Counted from the first letter of the stretch, positions 44,599 to 58,797 are shown. The stretch: 64,000 nt of DNA from Tigriopus japonicus (GCA_010645155.1 CM021319.1:1078939-1142938); one strand, 5' to 3'. Program-made: numbers and translations. The notes: generated from the letters alone by a model not told the origin.

Positions 44599-47500
44599 CT
44601 GGGATGGATGCAATGTCATTTCCACGTCGTGATCAAGTCATTACGGTAAAAAATCGTATCCAAGCCCGCCAGGATGAAACGTTCGTCTCTCTTTCCTTTG
44701 ACTCTCAGGTTACCAATAGAATAATCTAATGGAAGAGGACACACAGGGACTGTGATTGAGGTCTAGAGCGCGGCTAAAACGACCCAAGTGCATTTACTTA
44801 GCTGGAGGAGATTGTTAGACTCTGTTTCTTGACCACTGGAGAAGTCACAAAAACATTAGGTGGAATAAGGACTTGGTCATTTTGCGCCACTGTCCATTAG
44901 CCTTTTGTCACAACAGATGATGATAAGAATTTTGAGATTGCTCAATGTGTAATGCATGCATCAGAGTAGGAAAGTATGAATCTGGATATCTTTGAGATCT
45001 CGCAATTCACTGCTGTTTGTGACTTCATGCTCATTGTGTTGAAAAGATTCTTGAATTGCCGACAAAGCTCGGCCGACTCCCAAAGATCTCGGACAGCACT
45101 AACAACCACCCTTTTTTATCTGAAGTAGTTTCATTTGGACTGACTTCAAAATACAGTTTCATTTCAAATTGACTCTCGTCATTCCATATTGTTAATTAAG
45201 CGTCATTACTTCCAAAAGTAATTTTGGTTCGCATATGGAACGTTCATGATTTTGAGAGTTTGGTTCATGTTTATGAAAACAAATTCAGGCAATGCAAAAA
45301 TATATGCTATACTCCTTAGTATCGCTTGACAATTTGAAGACAAAGCAGGTTCAATGAGTAATATCTTGTATTCCATCACAAGATGGAAGAATACATGGGA
45401 AATCAAGGCTTTGCAAGGGTAAACCATTTGGAGGCTCACAGACAAGGGCAATAGAGAAAAGTACTATATAACGAGGTTTGTGAATGATGGTATTTTTTTA
45501 TCCTGGGATCTCTGTTAACGCGTGAACAAAACATTTTGTCTGGACTGTGCGAGTTTGGCAATGAAAAAGGTGTGGGTGAATTGATAGAAACACATCTTCC
45601 GTGCTGAAAGGTACATGATCGCTATTTATAGAAATCCCATTTAACCATGTGAAAAACTGCCATTGAGTTGGAATCGTTGCGGTGATTTTTTTTCCATGAT
45701 TATGTTGACAAGCATTGATATCTTCGAATACAATTCAATCGCCTAGAGGCTTGGTGTATGAGTGAGCGGCAATGTCGAATGAAACCAATTGACCTTGTAA
45801 ATGCATTGACAGATTTGTCAAATTAAACAACAGGCGTACTTTATGCCATGTTTCGTTCTTCTCCAATTCTTGTGATATTGACCAGATCACTTCCAATTTT
45901 TCAATCGATAGGACCAGAACCAAGAAGCTTGGCGTCATTTTTTTTTCCTTCAAATTTTATCAATAAGTAGGCAAGGGATTTTTTAAACGATACTTCATCA
46001 TGTTACTGAAGAGCCAAGCTTTGTATTTTTTCCAATACTGAGGAGTCGAAGATTCTAATGATGACTTATTAAGATTTCCTTTCTTGACCGTAAAATTTCT
46101 TTGAAATGTGAAAATAAATCCAATGTTTAAGTTTGTTTTGAGAAAAGTAGTTTGAATATACATTTTGTGTTTTTTATTCACAACCAAAGGTCGAGAGGTA
46201 AACTTCAACTTTATTTGCTCTGCAATTATTTGTTTTATGTACTCTGAAGGATTGAAGGTCCGATTCCCAATGTTGAATGTTAAGAACATAATCGAGTTTG
46301 TACTGCATTTCGTAAAACTTTTAGTGAAACTGATTCCGCTTGATTGAGTTTCTCCTCGATACGTCTTTGAAAATACTTTATTGACTTATTCCCATCAACT
46401 AAATAAGTTGAGAGACCGTCAAAAGGTGCGCAACCTTCAAAATTACATTTCTCAGACTTTTGAAAGAAATGAATATTTGGGATCTACATACTGTACTTGT
46501 TTCATGGCTGTCTTCTAGCTTTGCGATTTATTTGTGGGTGACCATTTTCCTTTCTGCTGAACTCAATTGAAAATCGAGAACTTGTTTTTCGAAATGAATG
46601 ACCTTGCTTGCACCACTGGAGGCAATACTGCCCAAATGAGTGCCTCCACACTCACCATGGTGCTTGTTTGGTTTTGGTGGTTGATTCGCCATTAACAAAT
46701 TATAAGGCCTGACCAAACGTGGTCACACGTCGAGTGGGAGTCTGCCATTTTTGGCTCGCCCCAAATGACCCTTTCGCACTTTCGTGGATGGCTTGGAAAG
46801 AAGCAAAACCAATTCGGTTTGGACTCGATTGGACAGACTCCATCTGCATTTGGCCGAGATAAGCCCATAATTTGTTTCAGTCGTTCCACAATCCGAGCCC
46901 TCTCCGTGAGGTGAACCAATTAAAACGCCTAAGCCAACAAACTCGTTTTGATATGAAAGAAAACACACATGAACACATCCTGGTTTCACCCAACCGAGTG
47001 TGAACGAACTACGACCCAAGGGATTATGTGTGACAAGCACTCTCAGATAATCCGACTATTCCCTACGTTCCGAAAAGCATCATCCTTCGTTTGCTTCAGC
47101 CTTTGACACGGTCACTTTGCCAATTTTCCTGGCAGAGATCCTCTCATAAGGGATGGCGACATGATACCACATTCGACGGATTCGAGCATGCAAGAAGTTT
47201 ACAATTATGGGATAAACACTTTATCATTCAAGTGCATCTTGGACTTGCAAGTGCACTGACGGAAACTGCGGTTTCAAAAGAACAACTCCCTTCATATATC
47301 TCGAGAACAAGAGTGCTGGATTAAATTTAGCGACGTTTTTACTCCGATTTGTCATAAGCATTAGGGCGTTGCCTATGTACAAGCTAAGTTGAGCTAGTTT
47401 CTATCCATGAAAGAACAAGTTCTGTACAGTGGCAGGGAAAAGAAACTGCATCATCCAGTCCAAGATTGCACAGGCACCATCATGTCATCATGAAGATTCA

Positions 47501-50500
47501 TGCCAAAAGACGACAGCTTGAAGAAATCAAAAAGAAAGGAGCAATTACTTTCATGCCTCAATCGTGTCAACCCAAGTGAAATATTGTTTCTATGTACCAC
47601 AATTTTTTTTTTGTTTAAGGCTGCGTGATTGTCGGAAGCTGGCGTCGACAAAAAATTTGAAATCTGATCCAAACTTCCGTCTAAATGGCGTCTTTAAGTT
47701 CAAAATCATGAGGCACTTGACTTTTGCCTGAATGAATGACGGCATCATTGGCTTTCGAGGTCGATTCTTAATATGTAATTACGCGATATGATTGCCATCG
47801 TCAGAAGGGATTGAGGAAAATGGTGCAGAACCCGAGGCGGGTGAAACAATAAGACCATAGAGCACGCACGCACCACATGTGGAACAAACGGAGCCGAAGG
47901 AATTGTTCTTCGAATTGATTTATTTCAAGAGACCATGCCGGAATTGGGACACAGTTATGGGAAGCGACCCATTTCCGAATCCTTCTCGAGAGGACAATTA
48001 GAATTGGGAGGCAATTTTTGAGTAGGTAAGATGTGGCTTTGGCATTTCTGGTAATTCACTCTGGCTTTTGTGTGCGAGTAAATTTTCTAGCTTTGGTTCT
48101 GGGACAGTCGAATTAGAAGGCAGCCAGACCAATCAGTTGAGTGAATGGAGTAGAGTGAAGGGGGTACAACTAACCAAATGCAGAGCAAAATCACGCTAAC
48201 GACGCGATCGTGAGGAATAAAATTTGAGAAACCCGCTCGTTAAACCCGACCTCCACCATTGTGGTGTGTGGACTTTGCCTTCGTTGTGCCCCTTTTCAAT
48301 CTTCCATTCAAGCTGAAATCCAATAGCATCAACACAAACAACAACAACAACGACAAGTGAATGAGAAAATGCTCATGTTTATCAAACATTGGGAAAAAGT
48401 CTAGTTACAGTGATGAAACGCCCGTGTCTATTTGAAATTCGAAATAGTTTCTTTGCCTAGTGGAACGTGGCTTCAAATGGTTAATGTCCCCGAGGGGGAA
48501 AAAGCCCATGCTGCAGTCTTGTTATTGCGGCTTATTGCCCATTTTTGACATCCTCTGGACTTTTATCTATCTCCACACGTGTACTACTACATACTGGATG
48601 TATGCGTACTCAGTGGTTATCGAAGGGGAAAAGAAGGTAGAAGGACGGACGGATGGAACGAGAGTAATGTGATGGTGGGAGCTGCAGGGGTTTTATTCAC
48701 TGTGAAAGTGATGAATTTTGATCCCTATCTCAAGTGATGTGCATATATGTACAGCCACATAAACTTACATTCGGTTTGCAGGTCAGTTTTGCAACGAACA
48801 GGAGTCGAGAGGGAGATTAATCTCTGAAAATATCCGACGAGTTTGACCAGAAGAGAAACATTTTTGGGGTCCGTTTATTGTCAATTCCGACTTCCTTTCA
48901 GTGACTTGTCCGCATTTTACGGTGGCAAAGCTATTTTGGAATGCATGCCCTGGTCTCAAACTTTCTTGGCAAAAATATGCCTTCCCAGCGATTTCCGATT
49001 CAACAATACACTCACTCACTCACTCACTACACACCATATAGTTCTGTAGTCTTCGACTCTTCGACTGTGGTGTCCTGTCATGTTCGTTCAATTTTGAAAA
49101 CAATGTCTCAATAAATCTCAAATTCTCGAGAGTCATGCATTTTTTCAGCCAACTAAGATCTCGCCCTGAGGAAACCAGAGACTTGAACGACCCCGACCAA
49201 CCACCCTTAGAGAACCATAACCTCCCTCATCAACCATTGGATGGGATCAAACTTGGGTTGAAGTAACCTAACCAACAACTAAGCACTCAGAAAACAAATA
49301 GCACCGTTCATTCATGTCCCCCACCAAGATGGTCTTGAGGCCAAAGACCTCCCAACGAGTGCTGGCTGACTGCCTGGCTGGCTGGCCTCCCTTGCTTCGT
49401 TTCTCTCTTCATTGAGAAATTGCCCGTCCATTCATACTGCATAAGTATCTTGGTAATCCTTCGATGATATGTGTTATAGTACATCGTGGATTAGCGAACT
49501 TGGCCAATATTCTAGACGACTTCCACCATTTTGGCCATCGTCAATGCCCGAGGTGATATTCCAAGCACTCCAAGCATGCACTCCAATCCCACTTGACTTG
49601 ACGTCGGTGTGCGTACACCAACCATGCCTTCTTCTTCTTTTTTCTCCCGTGCCAAGACGAGCTCCAATATACTAGTCGTACTACCACTATCACAACCATT
49701 GCATAGACCAATGATGCTGCTTGCTTCGACTGCTGCACTGAGTGCTGCTCAATACGGAGGCATCTTTTACCCTGGTGAAAGTTCCCTCTCCACCGAGAGA
49801 GAAAAAAGTTTCGAGCTCCTTTCGTTAATGTGTGTATCTATGCCATAGATGTGCTCTTGACCTAAAAAACGAACCAGAGTGAGAGGACACATTGACCATT
49901 TTCAAATGCAGATCTTGAAAGTAGACAAACGATGGGAAGAACGAGAAGAGGGAGATGGGGAGAGCCCTCAAAACGGATGGATGATCTGTGAGTCCATCAA
50001 ATCTGTGAATCTTGAGCACGAGCTTGGCCAGAAGAACAGGATTATACCCACATGTCTCTGGGACTGTAGCACATCATCTTGAAGTGTTCAAGTACTACTA
50101 GCAATGGTGATGGTGGTAGTACCACTACTACATCTATCAAAGTAGTAGTTATTGAAGAAGTGGTAGCAAGAGGAGTAATCATTGTATGGATGAACTTAGC
50201 TTGCCAGACGAGCGTTGAAGCATCTTTGAATTTGAGAGGCAATTCACTTAAGTGGGCAGATAGATGATGGTATTCAACTTGTGCTGGATGTAAGCGCTCC
50301 AACTCGACATGACAAGAAGCAGCTGAAGAAGAATAGAATATGGTGGAATGAAGGTTCAGACCTGCTTCTGCGTCTTCGCCTTCTCGGTTGCAATCGAGCC
50401 TTTGAGTGGCTACTCTGCAATTTCAACCAGGCTTCAAACGCAATGGTCTAATAACCGATCTAAAGATAGCGCAAGTTCATTCCAAAGGATCAGCAATCTA

Positions 50501-50592
50501 AGCTAACCAACCAAAGTGTGTGTAAGAGAGAGAGGCAACCAGGAAAACGGCCAACTTCGATACTAAGAACTTCCTTGGACGTCAATAGAATC
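44599..50592. other. Large non-coding stretch
   Basis: No exon could be supported on either strand in ~6 kb. Notable only are a short (CACT)n run near 49010-49030 and GT/CA-poor AT-rich blocks. If the exon at 44315-44598 is real, part of this is intron. Confidence 0.4.
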
Positions 50593-50802
50593 ATGATAAT
50601 AGTTATAATCACCACCCTACTGGTCCAAGAATGTTCCGGTCAAATTGCCCAAGTTGGCAGTGCCTCACTTTTGAAGTTTATCAGTCTGAGGCATCAATAT
50701 GTACGATACGTAGAGGATCAAAACGAAGCAGCTGGAAATCGCCTTTTCGTACTTCGTATGACCATGATCGTAGCAATGAAACAAACCGTGAAAACGTATT
50801 AA
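50593..50802 (+). CDS. Candidate signal-peptide ORF, 69 aa
   Basis: ATG at 50593 opens a strongly hydrophobic leader with a plausible cleavage site (MIIVIITTLLVQECSG|Q), then a basic/hydrophobic mature part (LLKFISLRHQYVRYVEDQN) ending at 50802. A partly overlapping frame (50631-50870) is also hydrophilic and protein-like, so an intron or frameshift may be missed. A GT at CAATAT|GTACGA is a possible donor. It could be a small secreted peptide, a first exon, or chance. Confidence 0.25.
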   Translation: MIIVIITTLLVQECSGQIAQVGSASLLKFISLRHQYVRYVEDQNEAAGNRLFVLRMTMIVAMKQTVKTY

Positions 50803-50870
50803 TTCGTCCCTTTTCGATTGAGGGGGGAAATCTTTCCGCCAATTTCCGACCAAGCAGGTCTGCAGAATAA

Positions 50871-52650
50871 TACTTAGAGCGAGACATCCAAGTACGGAAA
50901 GTTCTTCTTGGCAATGCAGCCAATCAAACTGGACCGAACTGCATTTTTCGATTTACAATCAAACTAAGTCTGACCTCCAGGCCTATGGCATTCAGAATCC
51001 GTTTAAGGTGTGGCAATTTGCATGTCCACGTTTGGTTTGTGATTGTGTTTGAAATTGTTGGCCGTATCCGTATTTGTTTCGGTTGAAAACCGTTTTCGTC
51101 GCATGCTCAGGAAAACGACTTGCTTGGTGGCTTTGGGAAACTTTGGAGAAAATCACGAGGGGCGTCCAATCCGAAGCGAATATGGGTGAAAAGCGTAAAG
51201 TGTGTTGGTGCATTGCTCAATTGGGACTCGAAGAGGTCCTCTGGAGAGTGAGTGAGTGAGTAAGTGAGTCAGTCAGTGAGTTGAATACCAATTTAAGGAA
51301 TAGCTAAAGGCCCTCATCCACCATGAGCTTCTCAAGTTTCTCACGGCCCTCCGAGTTTGGGGCTGGAAAGGCGTGCCTGGGCCTGACCAGAACATCAAGT
51401 GTAGAAAAATCAAACAATAGCATATTTGCAATGACACGGCAGGAATGTCCCCCACTAACAAATGACAGGGTCTGAGAGGCACGAACCTGAAGGGGGAAGG
51501 GATTCAGTCCCGAACAATTTTGCAGAAAGAATGGTTTCCACGTTTTGTCATTTTCAGACCATTCGGAATGTTTTCATAAAGCCAAGCGCGCCCTCAAGCC
51601 AATTCTGCTCTTGAAAACAAGCCCAAAGCAAGGGCTGGGCTAAGTTTTTGATTTTTTGGGAATAAATCCGAGGTGCATGATGACCTGCCGCCCTGCTTGC
51701 TCTTCGAGTACGTACTATTGCTCGAGTGGGTCTATTTCCAAATAAGGCACACCTGAGTTAGTTGTCATTTATGGTCTTGGCTCGGTTCCCGATCACTTTG
51801 GGAGAAGTCGACTTACAAGGATCGGCCATTTTTGTAATGGGATTCCGTCACCTTTCTCCTCCTCCTCCTCTTTCTTCTTCTTCGTGCCCTTCTTTGGAGT
51901 TCAAAGACGTTCAAGCTCAAGTTAGTCCTATTTTTTCAGCTGATCTGAGTGTTTCCAGGACATTTTATTGCAACGGGATGCCCGCCGTCGTAGTCGTCGT
52001 CTATCTTGGAGGTTTGCTTACTTCCTCCATTGTCAGAGGCGGCTCACAATCGACCTAATGATCTTGAAATTGAGGATTGTTCAAGAAATAGGATATCCTT
52101 GGTGTCTCAATCATGTCTGAATTGATGGGGCACGAGAAGTATCCGTGTCTGATGAAGTGGAGGCACACTCTCCAAGAGTTGGGCAAGATCTTTTTCGAAT
52201 CAATTTCGAGCTCCGTTAAGAGTGTAAGTGGTTCAGAGTCATTTCATCCGCTTCTTCAAAACCCAAATGGTTTGTGGTATTATGCCATCTTACGGGAGGA
52301 CAGGCTGGGTGGCTGATGCATATCTAGCCAAGCCGTGGTTGGAAATGAAGAAATCTACCCATGAATACCAACTAGAGGTTGGGTGGGTGCACTCTGACCT
52401 CTTGGGGTGAACAAATATCTCTCTTTCTGATCCTACTATTAGAGCTTGGTCATCCGAACGCTTCGCATTGAGAGAGTCGTGACCGGTCAGGGAATCTGGA
52501 GATAAATCGGACAAGATTTCTCACAAATTCCCATCGTTCTTCAAACTTTGAATGCGCTTTTGTGTATTCCGACCCTGGCCAAACTTCCTCCCTGACAATT
52601 TCAGGCCCAAATAAGGCCACAGAGAGCCATATCTTGTCAACGTGAGCACA
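50871..52650. other. Non-coding with one (GAGT)n microsatellite
   Basis: A (GAGT)n-type microsatellite lies at about 51246-51282, with slightly interrupted units. A pyrimidine-rich CTCCTC/TTCTTC stretch occurs near 51857-51890. No exon was recognised. Confidence 0.45.
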
Positions 52651-52908
52651 ATATAGACCAGGGGTTGGCAACCACTTTGGGCCAGGGCCCACAAATTTGA
52701 TTGCATGTTGTCAGGGGCCCACAAATTAACGATCAAAGAGCAAAGGGCCCACGAGTACAGTACTATGGATGTCTCGCTGGCCCACTATTTTGGACTTTCC
52801 CCATGCCCACTATTTTGGACTTTCCCCATAGCTCCTGGGCCCACCAAAGACCACCTTTGGGCCTACATGTGGGCCGCGGCCCACCGGTTGCCTACCCAAA
52901 ATATACAC
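52651..52908. mobile_element. hAT-like MITE, 242 bp, with internal tandem duplication
   Basis: The element 52659-52900 starts CAGGGGTTGGCAACC and ends GGTTGCCTACCCAAA (12 of 15 in inverted alignment). It is flanked by ATATAGAC (52651-52658) and ATATACAC (52901-52908), 7 of 8. The interior is rich in GGGCCC. A unit of about 25 bp (CCCACTATTTTGGACTTTCC, CCATG) is duplicated in tandem near 52781-52831. The CAGGGGTTGGCAAC start is a common hAT terminus in animals. It is non-coding. Confidence 0.8.
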
Positions 52909-55900
52909 CATTTATCCAATCATCTTTCTTTCGTCTTGGGCAGGCTGCCCGCGTGAATCCCGTAATTGATGTGTGAGTGTCGAAAATTGCTTTCAAATGC
53001 ACATGATGTCGGAGCCAATGGTTACTTTTTTTCAACAAACGCCCATTTTTTCGTCCAGAGACATGCTTTCCTGCCTACACACACAATCCAAAACGTGTCC
53101 ATGCTCTTCTCGCCCTGAGACCCTATAATCTGCGAAATAAACGATCCGTGAGGAATGGATATTTGGACTTTCGGTCAATGAAAACGAGACCGACCGACCG
53201 ACGGACCGGCAGTCATAGTTTCATGTGATATTAATGGAAATACGTAGAGCTCAGCAAATGGAGGGGGTCAGGTCATTTAAAAGGCACACATACAAAAGGC
53301 GACAACAAACGTGGGTTCCGCCCAGGACCATTTAGACTTGGGCCGTTAACTGGACAAAATGAACCCTCTGAAGTGACATGCGAAGTGAAATAGAGCCCTC
53401 AATACATATAATTTTGAGTGTCTGGCAATCGTCTGCGAACATAAGGAGTTCTCGCAAGGCGTCATCATGCTCTGAGAGGCGTTAATGACATCCTTCTGAC
53501 GGAACAAATGTGCTCTGCCAAGCGGATCTTCATCCCAATTTCGTTGTTCATTTACATTATGACATCTCTAACAAGGCGAATCGTTGGCATTCGGGGGTTA
53601 GAAAAACTTGAACTCGTTCACTCTCCAAAACACGTCTGGTTGAGGCACCGCTCAAAACTCAAGTTTCTACTGGATTTCACTTCCCCATCATCCAAAGTGC
53701 AGTGGCAATGAATGCATGTTGTTGGCAAGAAGGCAAGGAAAAGCTGATTTTCTCAAACTCCCCACCAACTGACACACTGACTCATGCGAAAACGCCAAAT
53801 GGTCACCAATGATTTCGATTTGGATTTGGTGCTCATTAGAGCGATTTAACAAAGGATGATCTAATGACCAAATCCATCCATGACCAATGCCACGGACCAA
53901 ATTCGTCCGACCAAGAGTAAGAAAAAGTGGTTTGGAAGGAATTTTCTATTGGCGACGGAAGCCCCAAGATCTCGATCCAAAGACGAGTTGCGACAGGAGG
54001 AACGATCGATTTTGTCAAGTTTTATCCCTAGTTTGACCTCAGAACGTGACCGGAATGAAAACATGCCCGACCATCAGGCTTGTCCAACGTGAGACACATC
54101 GTGTGATGGGAGAACTCTTTCTCCTTTCGGGTCACGAACATGCCAACCTATTTGTGATGGTTGGCTACAGGTTCAGTCCATAGCCTTTAATACGTAGGGT
54201 TCTGTAGCTGCTCCACCCTTAATATCTTGAGAATCTAATATCGCACAAGGAGAGAATGGATAATGAGTCAAACTTTAATTTGTGGCTTGGGCAGTAAAAA
54301 GTCATGCAACAAGAGGAAACCATTATGACTTCATGGCCCAGAGATGGTTACAGAATACAAGTGAAGGAGAGGTTGTGGTTAATAAAAAAGCGCCAAGTAT
54401 GCCAATAAACTTTCGTGCAAAATCATTTAGACTGGTCAATTCAAGGCAAGGACTGGGTGAGTTGAATACAAAACCGGAAATTCATATTGAAATCTTTAGG
54501 AGGCATTCCAAACTATGAAAAGAATAATTGATTTCTGAATGTACGAAGCAAATAGATTCAACCGGCATTGGATTAGGAATGTTGATGATGAGCCCAAAAC
54601 GTGTTTGTCTGGCTACTTTTGAGAACCTCATGCTTGAAATTTGGTTTTGGAAAGAATGTCGACGAGTTTTATTCCGTCCTCAGAATTAGGTTTACAATGT
54701 GAGAGCTCGAGATCCGGCCTGTGAACCCCGCCAAGAGAAGGAAGATCCGATTCAAGGATTCCTATTCTTTGGAGTTCAAGTGAACAGTTTTTGGATCCTC
54801 CCAATTCCCAATTTTCAAGTGTCCATTCAAAACAAGACTGATGATGAAACGACATCATTGTCAAAAGTGGCGCGATGATGAGAGAGCGAAGTCAGACTGA
54901 TTCTATCCATTGAAAAAAGGTCTTGTCAGGAAATCGTGTGTGGGAGTAAAACAGGACACAGAATTCATGTCAGAAGTAGGCGATGACGAGGACCACGATT
55001 GCTACTTTATCCGCCACCACCCACATCGTCCGTTTGTTCGTCAGACTCAAAAACAATTCCGTCAAGAGGGCCTCGAGGTTACAGCCCTCTTCAGTCTCGA
55101 GTTTCATCTGCTACCTCTTATCGACACGAATGGAAATCAATTTGGGTTTTCTTCTTCATAACAGCTGACTAACATAACAATACTAGATTCGTCGTCCCCT
55201 TCGACATTCCCTCTTAACCAGGATGCAATTCGGCGCTTCAAAGATTATGAAAGGACGCTTCAAAAAAAAAAGTAGCTAGTCCATGACCATATTTTTTATT
55301 GGACCAGACTGGCCGCCGAATCTCTTTGAATCTTGGGGCCATTCTTTCTCTCAATCAAAAGCGAACAAAACGAGGAACAAAGGGACAGAAAGAGGGAAAC
55401 GAGTTATTTCACGTTGGTGCTAATGAGCATGTCATTTTGTCGGGAGCACGCTAATGAATTGGAAATCAGAGGAGGCATATCGCACCTACCAGGAATGAAC
55501 TGTTGCTTGCTTACACGTCATTTTATGATTGGCGATCTTGACTAGGGATCGTAAATATACCGTTTACGCTTGTTTGAACAAGAAAGTAGAGCACCTGAAT
55601 GAACACAAGCTGTTTTTTCGTGAGCTTGGAACCTAGCGAATGTTTCCAGACGGGTTCTTCTTCTGTATGTAGCCAATGATTTTCACAACTTTCAATTTTT
55701 GATCCGATTCGTTTCTCAAGCTTGATCATCACACGGAAGGTACGTATCATTTAAATATGTTCAATTTGCAAGGAATTCTCACACACAAAGAGATTCAAGT
55801 GAAGGGCATTCTAGTAGATCTTCGTGGTGGGAGTGGATAGAATGTTCTGCACCAGAGACGAACCACCCCCTAATTGGGGTTATCACGATATCATTGTCCT

Positions 55901-58376
55901 ACATGACCCTATTGTTCCAATAAATCAGCGTTTTATACGATAATTGCCAACATTGTTCTTGTTCAAGAGGTGGTTGACGAGTTGCCTCATTGCTCTTCGT
56001 TTAGGTAAATACTAGGTACGTTCGTACGTACTTCTTCAAAGAGTAAGTTGTGTTGGTGGGAAGTCAAGATCCTGCCACAAAAAAGTGAAAACTTCCTTTT
56101 GTCAATTGTCAGAGCGGCAAAAGACCTCAAAAGCTCTTCTTCCTCGTCTTGAAGTTCACCTTCCACCTCCTCATTTCTTTTCTCCTGGTGTTATTGGTTC
56201 TCATTACCCACAATACGGTATGCACACGTTCTGCAAGGGTGCGTTTCCAGGCATCGTTCGTACTCTTTCATGTATTCCGGACTCCAAAGCAGGTTCAGAT
56301 GTGATTGAAATTTGAATTCGTGTATCCTGATCTCATGCACAAACCTGATACCTGAAATCCCCTGACCCAAGGATTTTTTCCCCTCTTAATCAGGTTGGAG
56401 AGGGAAAGGCGTTTCCCTGACAATCTTACCAACAACACGATAGGTTCGTAGCTGAACTCGTCCATGATATGTGCGATTGTTGCGTCTGATTAGATAACGA
56501 GAAACGAGTGAGACGAGTTCCTCAGGACTTGAAGAGAATTTCTAATCAACCTCTTAAGATGCTTGGTTGGATCGTAGGTACCCTTGTCGTTGTTAGAAGA
56601 GGTAATTGAGCAAGAAAAGGACGAAAAGCAGAGCCCAACTTTGACATTTCGAAAAGGATTTCATGTCAAAAGTTCACCACGTTGAGCTTCTGGGGTACTT
56701 GTAAACATACACGAACTACTCCCCTCCCTTGCTATTCTCAATTTGAGATCTCAAGATCCGAAATCGTGCCTTCTTTTGACATGCGTCTAAATGTCTCATT
56801 TCTGGCTCAAACCTGACTTTGAGCAATGATTCGTTTTTTGGGCTGAGTGAAGATCCGTCAATGATTCGTTCTCCAGCCAATGTTTACCCATGACCATTCA
56901 GTTGATGGTCTCCCCAAAACGTCTTCTTTTCTCAATAATGCAGACTTTGTTTGGGTTTCTTACCCCAGACTTGGAGAGAAGTGACTCACGGTATAGGGTT
57001 GAAAAGATCAAGTTCATAAAAACCGGGATTAGCCAATTAAACGCATAATTGGGTCAAAAGCATTCAACTTGCAAAACGAGTTTGAGACGGAACGAAAGTC
57101 GTCCTGATAGAAGCAAGTTTTATTACGGTGTCACGCTCGCATTTCAGTATTATACTTCGCAAAACTTAAAAAGAAGATGAAGAAGAAAAGACCTCTCAAA
57201 AAGCTTTAGTACCGGCATTTTGTTAAAGATTGAAAAGTCGTGCAAATATTGTTTTTCCTAACCTCGTTGTATTAACTTAGCTGACGTTGGATTCCACGTT
57301 ATTTTCGGCCTTCAATCAAAGCCGCAGTGCGTCGGCTGCCTCGATTGAACTCGATTTTTAATGCACAATAATGGCGGTAAACAGAAAATTACCATGTCTA
57401 ATATCAGACAAGATGTCTTGGAGTCTATTTTGTGGTTCTTTTTGCTTGGTCTTGAAAAGCTTGTAGTTCTGACAATTTGAAGTCTCCCTCTTTGAACTCC
57501 CAGTGATCGATTCGTAATGATGACAAAAGCGTTCTCACTTGTTCATTAAGGCCACACAAAAAGATAACAGCTATGAAATTGGTCCCTTTTTAAACAGATG
57601 CCACAATGGTTAAAAGGATCTTACCTCGGAGTTGTGGCTCTTCTTGGCTTTTAATTTCTTTCTTCGTTTTCTAACGCTGACGTCGGTCGTTGATGGTTTC
57701 AACAAGTTGCGTTCTAATTGCGTCAGATGGACTTCGGGCTAAAGTCTGTTGAAATGTCAAAGAACAAGGTATTCTCCTCAGACATACATCGGTCAACTAT
57801 CGATGATGTCGATCGTAATAGTTGTTGTTTAAGAGAGGATGACCGGTTAGAACAAAGGTGGTTCTTGCACCCTTTTGTTTGGTCACAAAAGAACCGTCTT
57901 TCTTGATTTTGTTATAAATCCGTCTTTAACGAGACACACACGAGCTTACACCCAAAGGGTCAGGGCGACATCACACGAAAAGTCATGATCACTCTTAGGT
58001 TGGATCTAAACTGGAGCCGATGGCTATTCTCGAACAATGAACCACTGGTTTCAATATTGAAATCTGTCCTAAACAGATCGAACTGTTCACTTCAAAATAG
58101 AATCGCACATTGGACAAAAAACGCGTGTTAATAACGAAGACTCTTTCTTGTTTCTTGGTGTGGAGTGGAATAATGGCCAACTCTTTCAAGCTTTTGCCAT
58201 ATGGGTACTGAAGACTGGCACTCGGACACTGGTAGAGAAAATGTGGATTGCCTTCTGGGATTATCTTCTTGAGCTGAGAAAAGAAAAGAGGGAAGGAAAG
58301 AAATTCTCGTGCCGTCTTTCACCAAGTGGAAGCCGGTTTTGACGCACCTTCATGAACTCCTGGCGCACTCATTTAC
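52909..58376. other. Large non-coding stretch
   Basis: About 5.5 kb without a supported exon. The minus-strand frame 54628-54864 (MSFHHQSCFEWTLENWELGG start, four cysteines, ends KTKFQA) and the plus-strand frame 56085-56315 look somewhat protein-like but have no motif or splice support, so they are not called. Confidence 0.35.
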
Positions 58377-58624
58377 CGGCTTCTTCGTCTCAACCAACGG
58401 GCCATCATCATCCACCTGGAGATGGCACGAAACGAAACAAACCCAACGAGGACGACAACGGTGACGACGACAACGAGGACTAGGGCGACCATGTCCTCGG
58501 CGGCGATTGATTGGCGTCGCGGAATGACGAGAGTGTCCTGACTTAGCTCTGGTTTTATTATCGGCCAACTACGTATGCAGGCTTGACTCGTTGCTCCTGT
58601 GAGCTTGACGTCTTGCAAACACAT
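58377..58624 (-). CDS. Candidate exon encoding a membrane helix
   Basis: The minus-strand frame reads ...DTLVIPRRQSIAAED followed by a very hydrophobic run (MVALVLVVVVTVVVLVGFV) and a strongly basic stretch (RAISRWMMMARWLRRRSR), the pattern of a membrane helix with a positive-inside cytoplasmic edge. A possible donor (AGCCG|GTAAAT) follows at the end. No acceptor or partner exon was fixed. The CGTCGT-rich DNA here could produce such frames by chance. Confidence 0.2.
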
Positions 58625-58697
58625 TTTTGGGACTGGATTCCTTGCCTTGCCCCACTCTCTGTATTCGATTCACCTGCCCATCATCCTCCCGCCAACT

Positions 58698-58797
58698 TGC
58701 CTAACATCCATCCATCCATCCATCTACCTATTCATCCATAGATCCATCCATCCATCCATCTACCTATTCATCCATAGATCCATCCATCCATCCATGT
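58698..58797. repeat. ATCC-based minisatellite, 36-bp period
   Basis: (CATC)n/(ATCC)n runs alternate with CTACCTATTCATCCATAGAT. The composite unit repeats with a 36-bp spacing (58721 and 58757). Slightly more than two composite units are present. Confidence 0.85.

Noticed and set aside
54628..54864. 78-aa minus-strand ORF with four cysteines
   Set aside because: Could be a small protein, but there is no signal peptide, domain or splice support.
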